A program made the translations under genes and the position numbers. Shown in pieces: positions 37,468-44,767 of a DNA stretch of 64,000 bases. The notes beneath the pieces were generated by a model. It did no database searches and was not told the origin of the DNA. It saw only the letters and a program-made list of their open reading frames with translations. The stretch is from Maylandia zebra. Lineage: Eukaryota > Chordata > Actinopteri > Cichliformes > Cichlidae. The DNA lies in contig NC_135180.1 in assembly GCF_041146795.1 (NCBI RefSeq), forward strand, positions 39,438,294 to 39,502,293, written 5' to 3'. Position 1 is the stretch's first letter; every line of letters begins with the position of its first letter.

Positions 37468-38139
37468 TGTTACGTTCTGGTCCCGGCAAGAAAATAAACG
37501 TAACAAATAGTTTGCCCCACTCACTTCCCACCCACGCACAAACCCCAACAACGACACCTTTTTTAAGTATTTAAGCAGCCATTTATTTTCATCAGCAGTG
37601 AGCAATGCCAAAACAATAAACAAAACTCCCTATAAAACAATCCCTAGTCTTCCCTACACCAAAATAAAAAGAAGCCAAAACAAAAGACAAGTCACTTACC
37701 TAACTATCTAACGAAAAACAGGAGAAAACTTGTTCAACAAAAGAAAACGGCTTCTCACGCCTACTAGGCTGCGACAGTGAAAGTTATACAGCAAAGGAAC
37801 AAAAAAGTGACCGCCACTGGTTAACTTATTTACAATTATTTACATGGCAAGGCTAGAGGTACACGTGAATACTCCAGCCTGCACTACAATGACACAACAC
37901 ACAACCCCGTGACCGAGTCAACGGGGTTCCAAACAGCACTCCCAGGTGACTGTCATCCGGACGTTAAGTACTGGAGGTGGTCCATCAATTATCCAGTCGG
38001 AAGGTGTGTAGAGACTCCACCCAGATACCTAGCAGCCACGCCCAGGTGTCCACCTCCTAGGAGAGAAAAAAGGGAAAATACCGCCACCATCCTCCGGTGG
38101 GAGGCACAACACCAACAAACACATCACTGGGTCATAACA
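37468..38139 (-). repeat. LTR 1 (3' LTR of the array), 672 bp
   Basis: TGTTACGTTCTGGTCCCGG to GGGTCATAACA on the plus strand. Read on the minus strand it begins TGTTATGACCC directly after a polypurine tract, which marks it as the 3' LTR. Confidence 0.95.
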
Positions 38140-38162
38140 GTTTCCCCCACCCAAAAAAAATC
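38140..38162 (-). promoter_or_regulatory. polypurine tract of the left unit
   Basis: On the minus strand a T8 run is followed by GGGTGGGGGAAAC directly against the LTR start TGTTATG. This is the usual plus-strand primer site of LTR retroelements. The same sequence recurs at 41,454-41,476. Confidence 0.75.
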
Positions 38163-38400
38163 AAACATCCAACCCCACACAAAGATGTTTGATTTACGAC
38201 CTAGAGAGGGCATCAGCCATAACATTCTCTAAGCTCTTATATATCGGATCTCAATGTTGAAATCCTGTAGGAGTAAGGACCAACGCATGAGGCGCTGGTT
38301 GCTGTTTTAGAAATGTTCTAGAAAAGAAACAGACTGGGTGGTCAATGCCATTTTCATCCTCCTGCACGAGCACTGCACCCGCCCCCAAAACACTGGCGTC
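38163..38400 (-). pseudogene. pol RNase H remnant, left unit
   Basis: The minus strand between the protease-LSM14 ORF and the polypurine tract reads, in broken frames, VDASVLGAGAVLVQED, DHPVCFFSRTF, NQRLMRWSLLLQDFNIEI and ENVMADALSR. These are the landmarks of a Gypsy RNase H domain, with a deletion between the SRTF and NQRLMRW parts and a stop. RT, integrase and most of RNase H are absent. It is repeated at 41,477-41,714. Confidence 0.85.
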
Positions 38401-39586
38401 CACCTCTGAATCCTTGGCCCCTCAGGAACCGCCCAGGGACACCAAAAGTCTCCAGATTGCGCTTTCGCTCCTCTGCCCACGTCAGTCTGAGCCCATTATC
38501 AGATGAGATGTTGTCAAAGAAAAACTTTGCTTTGTCATAGTAGCACTTTGGACCAAAATGATCCTCCCCTGAACTCAGCTGCAACCCCTCCTTTTCCCTT
38601 CCCTCAGAATTCCCATCTTTTAGATTCAGCCCCTCCTGTAACTTCTTCTCAAGCGCCTCCTTAATGAATTGCGCGTTGGAGGAATCAAAATCAAAGTCTG
38701 TGTCAAATTTAAGGGTGGGAGATGGAGCATTAGCCACCATCAGCTGGCCTCTTCTGCGGTCCCTATGCCGTCGAGGTCCTTGTCTTTTTCTAGCAGGTGG
38801 CCTGGTTTCAGCAGTTTGCTGCTGACTGGCCCGAAAAGTGAATCTACTTGGGTCTGATTGCATGGTGGCTTCAGCGACCCTTGTGGTTTGAATATTTGTT
38901 CTTCTCGTCCCCTTGGGCTGCCTCCTATTCTGCTGCTGCTGTTGCTGGGATCCACTCGCACCTCTCCTCTGCCTAAATGTCTTTACACTGACGGTTTGAA
39001 CAGCCTTTGATGTGGCACGATCGAAACCACTGTTATCTGTAAGTGGTATATTGACTACTTCTGGCGACGGAAAAACTGTGCCGCCAGCTAGATCGTTTCC
39101 CAAGATGATGTCAATACCTGCAACCGGTAACTGGGGTCGCACCCCAAGCTTAACCTCACCAGACAAAAACTGAGACGAAAGCTGCACCAAGTGTAAAGGA
39201 ACCCGTATTACACACATCCTAACTCCCCAGGCTAACACATCCGCCCCACAACAGGATTGAGCTGAAAACGGTAAGACCCCCTCACGAATGAGCGACTGTT
39301 TCGCACCAGTGTCTCGCAAAATACTGACAGGAGTCCGCCGATCTTCTCCTATCAAGGAAACAAAGCCGTTTGACACAAACGGCTTAAACTCCTTATCTAC
39401 TTTATCATTTTCGGGTGCCATCACCTCCCCCCAAGTAGGAGAGTTTGTCTGTAGAAGGTTTATTGGGGAAGGAGATGTACCCTCCCTGGTCATTTCTTTT
39501 CTCTTCAGAGCAGGGCAAACCGCAATAAGGTGTCCCTGCTCATGGCAAAAAAAACACGCGGTTCTCAATGGATGAGGGGATGGCAC
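38354..39586 (-). CDS. gag zinc knuckle/protease fused in frame to LSM14 C-terminal half, left unit
   Basis: 410 codons. Residues 11-24 form a CX2CX4HX4C knuckle (C11, C14, H19, C24). Residues 87-170 look like a retropepsin with D92-T-G-A at the active site and ILGNDLAGG at 161-169. From about residue 194 the sequence changes to LSM14: AVQT at 195-198, a basic Gln/Arg-rich stretch, a DFDF box (TDFDFDSSNAQF, 296-307), an FFD box (CYYDKAKFFFDNISSD, 348-363), a TFG box (NLETFGVPGRFLRG, 377-390) and the start of an RGG segment. LSM14 proteins are translational repressors in P-bodies; the FFD/TFG region binds DDX6 and partners, and the N-terminal Sm domain, absent here, binds 4E-T. The LSM14A C-terminus is the closest that I can recall. 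After residue 397 the frame enters the RNase H scrap out of frame and stops. Whether the fusion is translated is unknown. Confidence 0.9.
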   Translation of the reverse strand: MPSPHPLRTACFFCHEQGHLIAVCPALKRKEMTREGTSPSPINLLQTNSPTWGEVMAPENDKVDKEFKPFVSNGFVSLIGEDRRTPVSILRDTGAKQSLIREGVLPFSAQSCCGADVLAWGVRMCVIRVPLHLVQLSSQFLSGEVKLGVRPQLPVAGIDIILGNDLAGGTVFPSPEVVNIPLTDNSGFDRATSKAVQTVSVKTFRQRRGASGSQQQQQQNRRQPKGTRRTNIQTTRVAEATMQSDPSRFTFRASQQQTAETRPPARKRQGPRRHRDRRRGQLMVANAPSPTLKFDTDFDFDSSNAQFIKEALEKKLQEGLNLKDGNSEGREKEGLQLSSGEDHFGPKCYYDKAKFFFDNISSDNGLRLTWAEERKRNLETFGVPGRFLRGQGFRGGRQCFGGGCSARAGG

Positions 39587-40682
39587 GGCGGGTGCCCCTT
39601 GGAGACCATCTGGGCGGGCTACTGGAAGACGGAAAACCGTGAGCAGGAGCCGAAAACACCACTTTATGTGTCAACACAAACTCATCAGCCCGTATAGCAG
39701 CAGCGGCGAGAGTCGTAACCTTCTGTTCGTTTAAGTAGGTTACCACAGTGTCTGGTAGTTGATTCTTAAACTCTTCTAACGTCACCAACTCACGCAGGTC
39801 TTCCAAGGTTTTTATTTCTGTAGCATGACACCACTTATCAAACAGAGTTTTCTTTTCTCTGGCAAACTCCACATAGGTCTGGTTGGCGGATTTTTTCCCA
39901 TCCCTAAATCTCTGCCTGTAAGCCTCTGGCACAAGCTCGTAAGCGCGCAGGACAGCAGCCTTCACCGTATCATAGTCAAAACTGTCCTCCAGAGAAAGAG
40001 CGGTGCATACCTCTTGAGCTTTCCCCACCAATCTACATTGGAGTAAAAGAGACCACACATCCTTTGGCCAGTGCAGCGCACCTGCGATACGTTCAAACAC
40101 CGTGAAATACGAATCCACCTCAGTTTCCCGAAACGCCGGCACCATTTTGATTTGTTTACTCACATCAAAGCCACCACCTGGCATCGGGGCCGGTGGCTGC
40201 GGAGATGGCGACTGCGGGGATGATGACTCCGGGGAGGGTACCTGCGGGGATGGTGACTGCGGGGCTAACCGAGGTACAGGAGGACTGGCAGACACAGAGG
40301 CTCCCCTCTCTACCTCCAGAGCCCTGATCCTCAAGTGCATAGCGTCCACCTCCAACTGCTGTTTCTTTAGCTCCACCTCCTTAATGCGCAGCGTTACCCG
40401 CAGCTCCTCCACAGAAGGGCTAGGTGGAAAAGGGAGATTTTTCAGTGGGGCAGAAACACCAGCAACAGCCCCCAGCTCAACCCCCCCTGCAGGACCCGGC
40501 TCACCAAACAACCCCCTGTCCGTCAACTGGACACACAGGAGCTCCCTAAGCTCTTTCTTCTTCGCAGTCAACGGCACAGTCACATCAAAGAATTCAGCAA
40601 CAAGCAAGAGGTCAGCCTTTTTACACCTGTCCAACTTCTCCGCAGACGGGCTCAGAGTGAAGTCCTCCAACTTAAACTCCAT
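39540..40682 (-). CDS. Gypsy-type gag, left unit
   Basis: 380 codons from ATG at 40,682, about 100 bp inside the PBS. The frame is open further upstream into the LTR but that part is hydrophobic and unlike gag. The N-terminus (EDFTLSPSAEKLDRCKKADL) resembles the SAP-like start of fish Gypsy gags. Then come a charged coiled-coil-like helix (VEELRVTLRIKEVELKKQQL), a Pro/Ser-Pro-Gln linker, and a SCAN-like capsid region (YVEFAREKKTLFDKWC, about residues 270-340). The ORF ends just before the zinc knuckle, which lies in the neighbouring frame of the next ORF; the two overlap by 47 bp. I describe this as a frame break common to both units. Confidence 0.88.
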   Translation of the reverse strand: MEFKLEDFTLSPSAEKLDRCKKADLLLVAEFFDVTVPLTAKKKELRELLCVQLTDRGLFGEPGPAGGVELGAVAGVSAPLKNLPFPPSPSVEELRVTLRIKEVELKKQQLEVDAMHLRIRALEVERGASVSASPPVPRLAPQSPSPQVPSPESSSPQSPSPQPPAPMPGGGFDVSKQIKMVPAFRETEVDSYFTVFERIAGALHWPKDVWSLLLQCRLVGKAQEVCTALSLEDSFDYDTVKAAVLRAYELVPEAYRQRFRDGKKSANQTYVEFAREKKTLFDKWCHATEIKTLEDLRELVTLEEFKNQLPDTVVTYLNEQKVTTLAAAAIRADEFVLTHKVVFSAPAHGFPSSSSPPRWSPRGTRRAIPSSIENRVFFLP

Positions 40683-40765
40683 CCTAACACACACACACAC
40701 ACACACCCCCCACACAAGAAAAAACCGCCAACCAAGAAAACAAGCCACAAAAAGAACCACCAAAG

Positions 40766-40778
40766 GGACGAGCCCCCA
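40766..40778 (-). promoter_or_regulatory. primer-binding site, left unit (tRNA-Pro type)
   Basis: On the minus strand TGGGGGCTCGTCC begins 3 nt after the LTR end (CGTAACA, then TAT). This is the start of the tRNA-Pro-complementary PBS known from gammaretroviruses; only the first 13 positions match. Confidence 0.75.
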
Positions 40779-40781
40779 ATA

Positions 40782-41453
40782 TGTTACGTTCTGGTCCCGG
40801 CAAGAAAATAAACGTAACAAATAGTTTGCCCCACTCACTTCCCACCCACGCACAAACCCCAACAACGACACCTTTTTTAAGTATTTAAGCAGCCATTTAT
40901 TTTCATCAGCAGTGAGCAATGCCAAAACAATAAACAAAACTCCCTATAAAACAATCCCTAGTCTTCCCTACACCAAAATAAAAAGAAGCCAAAACAAAAG
41001 ACAAGTCACTTACCTAACTATCTAACGAAAAACAGGAGAAAACTTGTTCAACAAAAGAAAACGGCTTCTCACGCCTACTAGGCTGCGACAGTGAAAGTTA
41101 TACAGCAAAGGAACAAAAAAGTGACCGCCACTGGTTAACTTATTTACAATTATTTACATGGCAAGGCTAGAGGTACACGTGAATACTCCAGCCTGCACTA
41201 CAATGACACAACACACAACCCCGTGACCGAGTCAACGGGGTTCCAAACAGCACTCCCAGGTGACTGTCATCCGGACGTTAAGTACTGGAGGTGGTCCATC
41301 AATTATCCAGTCGGAAGGTGTGTAGAGACTCCACCCAGATACCTAGCAGCCACGCCCAGGTGTCCACCTCCTAGGAGAGAAAAAAGGGAAAATACCGCCA
41401 CCATCCTCCGGTGGGAGGCACAACACCAACAAACACATCACTGGGTCATAACA
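40782..41453 (-). repeat. LTR 2 (shared middle LTR), 672 bp
   Basis: Same sequence as LTR 1 and LTR 3. It serves both as 5' LTR of the left unit and as 3' LTR of the right unit. Confidence 0.95.
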
Positions 41454-41667
41454 GTTTCCCCCACCCAAAAAAAATCAAACATCCAACCCCACACAAAGAT
41501 GTTTGATTTACGACCTAGAGAGGGCATCAGCCATAACATTCTCTAAGCTCTTATATATCGGATCTCAATGTTGAAATCCTGTAGGAGTAAGGACCAACGC
41601 ATGAGGCGCTGGTTGCTGTTTTAGAAATGTTCTAGAAAAGAAACAGACTGGGTGGTCAATGCCATTT

Positions 41668-42900
41668 TCATCCTCCTGCACGAGCACTGCACCCGCCCCC
41701 AAAACACTGGCGTCCACCTCTGAATCCTTGGCCCCTCAGGAACCGCCCAGGGACACCAAAAGTCTCCAGATTGCGCTTTCGCTCCTCTGCCCACGTCAGT
41801 CTGAGCCCATTATCAGATGAGATGTTGTCAAAGAAAAACTTTGCTTTGTCATAGTAGCACTTTGGACCAAAATGATCCTCCCCTGAACTCAGCTGCAACC
41901 CCTCCTTTTCCCTTCCCTCAGAATTCCCATCTTTTAGATTCAGCCCCTCCTGTAACTTCTTCTCAAGCGCCTCCTTAATGAATTGCGCGTTGGAGGAATC
42001 AAAATCAAAGTCTGTGTCAAATTTAAGGGTGGGAGATGGAGCATTAGCCACCATCAGCTGGCCTCTTCTGCGGTCCCTATGCCGTCGAGGTCCTTGTCTT
42101 TTTCTAGCAGGTGGCCTGGTTTCAGCAGTTTGCTGCTGACTGGCCCGAAAAGTGAATCTACTTGGGTCTGATTGCATGGTGGCTTCAGCGACCCTTGTGG
42201 TTTGAATATTTGTTCTTCTCGTCCCCTTGGGCTGCCTCCTATTCTGCTGCTGCTGTTGCTGGGATCCACTCGCACCTCTCCTCTGCCTAAATGTCTTTAC
42301 ACTGACGGTTTGAACAGCCTTTGATGTGGCACGATCGAAACCACTGTTATCTGTAAGTGGTATATTGACTACTTCTGGCGACGGAAAAACTGTGCCGCCA
42401 GCTAGATCGTTTCCCAAGATGATGTCAATACCTGCAACCGGTAACTGGGGTCGCACCCCAAGCTTAACCTCACCAGACAAAAACTGAGACGAAAGCTGCA
42501 CCAAGTGTAAAGGAACCCGTATTACACACATCCTAACTCCCCAGGCTAACACATCCGCCCCACAACAGGATTGAGCTGAAAACGGTAAGACCCCCTCACG
42601 AATGAGCGACTGTTTCGCACCAGTGTCTCGCAAAATACTGACAGGAGTCCGCCGATCTTCTCCTATCAAGGAAACAAAGCCGTTTGACACAAACGGCTTA
42701 AACTCCTTATCTACTTTATCATTTTCGGGTGCCATCACCTCCCCCCAAGTAGGAGAGTTTGTCTGTAGAAGGTTTATTGGGGAAGGAGATGTACCCTCCC
42801 TGGTCATTTCTTTTCTCTTCAGAGCAGGGCAAACCGCAATAAGGTGTCCCTGCTCATGGCAAAAAAAACACGCGGTTCTCAATGGATGAGGGGATGGCAC
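41668..42900 (-). CDS. protease-LSM14 fusion ORF, right unit
   Basis: Encodes the same 410 residues as the left unit with no amino-acid change: zinc knuckle, DTGA protease, LSM14 DFDF/FFD/TFG boxes. It lies 3,314 bp from its twin. Confidence 0.9.
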   Translation of the reverse strand: MPSPHPLRTACFFCHEQGHLIAVCPALKRKEMTREGTSPSPINLLQTNSPTWGEVMAPENDKVDKEFKPFVSNGFVSLIGEDRRTPVSILRDTGAKQSLIREGVLPFSAQSCCGADVLAWGVRMCVIRVPLHLVQLSSQFLSGEVKLGVRPQLPVAGIDIILGNDLAGGTVFPSPEVVNIPLTDNSGFDRATSKAVQTVSVKTFRQRRGASGSQQQQQQNRRQPKGTRRTNIQTTRVAEATMQSDPSRFTFRASQQQTAETRPPARKRQGPRRHRDRRRGQLMVANAPSPTLKFDTDFDFDSSNAQFIKEALEKKLQEGLNLKDGNSEGREKEGLQLSSGEDHFGPKCYYDKAKFFFDNISSDNGLRLTWAEERKRNLETFGVPGRFLRGQGFRGGRQCFGGGCSARAGG

Positions 42901-43996
42901 GGCGGGTGCCCCTTGGAGACCATCTGGGCGGGCTACTGGAAGACGGAAAACCGTGAGCAGGAGCCGAAAACACCACTTTATGTGTCAACACAAACTCATC
43001 AGCCCGTATAGCAGCAGCGGCGAGAGTCGTAACCTTCTGTTCGTTTAAGTAGGTTACCACAGTGTCTGGTAGTTGATTCTTAAACTCTTCTAACGTCACC
43101 AACTCACGCAGGTCTTCCAAGGTTTTTATTTCTGTAGCATGACACCACTTATCAAACAGAGTTTTCTTTTCTCTGGCAAACTCCACATAGGTCTGGTTGG
43201 CGGATTTTTTCCCATCCCTAAATCTCTGCCTGTAAGCCTCTGGCACAAGCTCGTAAGCGCGCAGGACAGCAGCCTTCACCGTATCATAGTCAAAACTGTC
43301 CTCCAGAGAAAGAGCGGTGCATACCTCTTGAGCTTTCCCCACCAATCTACATTGGAGTAAAAGAGACCACACATCCTTTGGCCAGTGCAGCGCACCTGCG
43401 ATACGTTCAAACACCGTGAAATACGAATCCACCTCAGTTTCCCGAAACGCCGGCACCATTTTGATTTGTTTACTCACATCAAAGCCACCACCTGGCATCG
43501 GGGCCGGTGGCTGCGGAGATGGCGACTGCGGGGATGATGACTCCGGGGAGGGTACCTGCGGGGATGGTGACTGCGGGGCTAACCGAGGTACAGGAGGACT
43601 GGCAGACACAGAGGCTCCCCTCTCTACCTCCAGAGCCCTGATCCTCAAGTGCATAGCGTCCACCTCCAACTGCTGTTTCTTTAGCTCCACCTCCTTAATG
43701 CGCAGCGTTACCCGCAGCTCCTCCACAGAAGGGCTAGGTGGAAAAGGGAGATTTTTCAGTGGGGCAGAAACACCAGCAACAGCCCCCAGCTCAACCCCCC
43801 CTGCAGGACCCGGCTCACCAAACAACCCCCTGTCCGTCAACTGGACACACAGGAGCTCCCTAAGCTCTTTCTTCTTCGCAGTCAACGGCACAGTCACATC
43901 AAAGAATTCAGCAACAAGCAAGAGGTCAGCCTTTTTACACCTGTCCAACTTCTCCGCAGACGGGCTCAGAGTGAAGTCCTCCAACTTAAACTCCAT
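42854..43996 (-). CDS. Gypsy-type gag, right unit
   Basis: Identical in translation to the left-unit gag (380 codons from the ATG at 43,996). The same frame break occurs before the zinc knuckle. Confidence 0.88.
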   Translation of the reverse strand: MEFKLEDFTLSPSAEKLDRCKKADLLLVAEFFDVTVPLTAKKKELRELLCVQLTDRGLFGEPGPAGGVELGAVAGVSAPLKNLPFPPSPSVEELRVTLRIKEVELKKQQLEVDAMHLRIRALEVERGASVSASPPVPRLAPQSPSPQVPSPESSSPQSPSPQPPAPMPGGGFDVSKQIKMVPAFRETEVDSYFTVFERIAGALHWPKDVWSLLLQCRLVGKAQEVCTALSLEDSFDYDTVKAAVLRAYELVPEAYRQRFRDGKKSANQTYVEFAREKKTLFDKWCHATEIKTLEDLRELVTLEEFKNQLPDTVVTYLNEQKVTTLAAAAIRADEFVLTHKVVFSAPAHGFPSSSSPPRWSPRGTRRAIPSSIENRVFFLP

Positions 43997-44079
43997 CCTA
44001 ACACACACACACACACACACCCCCCACACAAGAAAAAACCGCCAACCAAGAAAACAAGCCACAAAAAGAACCACCAAAG

Positions 44080-44092
44080 GGACGAGCCCCCA
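44080..44092 (-). promoter_or_regulatory. primer-binding site, right unit (tRNA-Pro type)
   Basis: TGGGGGCTCGTCC on the minus strand, 3 nt inside the outer 5' LTR. Same as in the left unit. Confidence 0.75.
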
Positions 44093-44095
44093 ATA

Positions 44096-44767
44096 TGTTA
44101 CGTTCTGGTCCCGGCAAGAAAATAAACGTAACAAATAGTTTGCCCCACTCACTTCCCACCCACGCACAAACCCCAACAACGACACCTTTTTTAAGTATTT
44201 AAGCAGCCATTTATTTTCATCAGCAGTGAGCAATGCCAAAACAATAAACAAAACTCCCTATAAAACAATCCCTAGTCTTCCCTACACCAAAATAAAAAGA
44301 AGCCAAAACAAAAGACAAGTCACTTACCTAACTATCTAACGAAAAACAGGAGAAAACTTGTTCAACAAAAGAAAACGGCTTCTCACGCCTACTAGGCTGC
44401 GACAGTGAAAGTTATACAGCAAAGGAACAAAAAAGTGACCGCCACTGGTTAACTTATTTACAATTATTTACATGGCAAGGCTAGAGGTACACGTGAATAC
44501 TCCAGCCTGCACTACAATGACACAACACACAACCCCGTGACCGAGTCAACGGGGTTCCAAACAGCACTCCCAGGTGACTGTCATCCGGACGTTAAGTACT
44601 GGAGGTGGTCCATCAATTATCCAGTCGGAAGGTGTGTAGAGACTCCACCCAGATACCTAGCAGCCACGCCCAGGTGTCCACCTCCTAGGAGAGAAAAAAG
44701 GGAAAATACCGCCACCATCCTCCGGTGGGAGGCACAACACCAACAAACACATCACTGGGTCATAACA
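44096..44767 (-). repeat. LTR 3 (5' LTR of the array), 672 bp
   Basis: Ends CATAACA at 44,767, then LINE sequence resumes. On the minus strand this is the outer 5' LTR and would hold the promoter. Confidence 0.95.

Larger units (their letters stand above)
37468..44767 (-). mobile_element. tandem Gypsy-like LTR retrotransposon (LTR-INT-LTR-INT-LTR)
   Basis: 7,300 bp insertion in the 3' UTR of a minus-strand LINE. A 3,314 bp unit (37,468-40,781) is repeated at 40,782-44,095 with no difference that I can see, then a final LTR. LTRs are 672 bp and begin TGTTACG and end CATAACA on the plus strand (TG...CA). The flanking GTGT on both sides is compatible with a 4 bp target duplication, though the site is a GT repeat. 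It is minus-oriented: PBS next to the right LTR, polypurine tract next to the left LTR. Each unit carries gag and a protease-LSM14 ORF but no RT or integrase, so it is non-autonomous. Confidence 0.95.

Noticed and set aside
37909..38232. 107-codon plus-strand frame in each LTR (MTESTGFQTALPGD...)
   Set aside because: Lies inside the LTR, antisense to the element, with no recognisable domain. It recurs only because the LTR recurs.
40102..40824. 240-codon plus-strand frame with Gly-Asp-Gly repeats (also at 43,416-44,138)
   Set aside because: Antisense shadow of the Pro/Ser-rich linker of the minus-strand gag.
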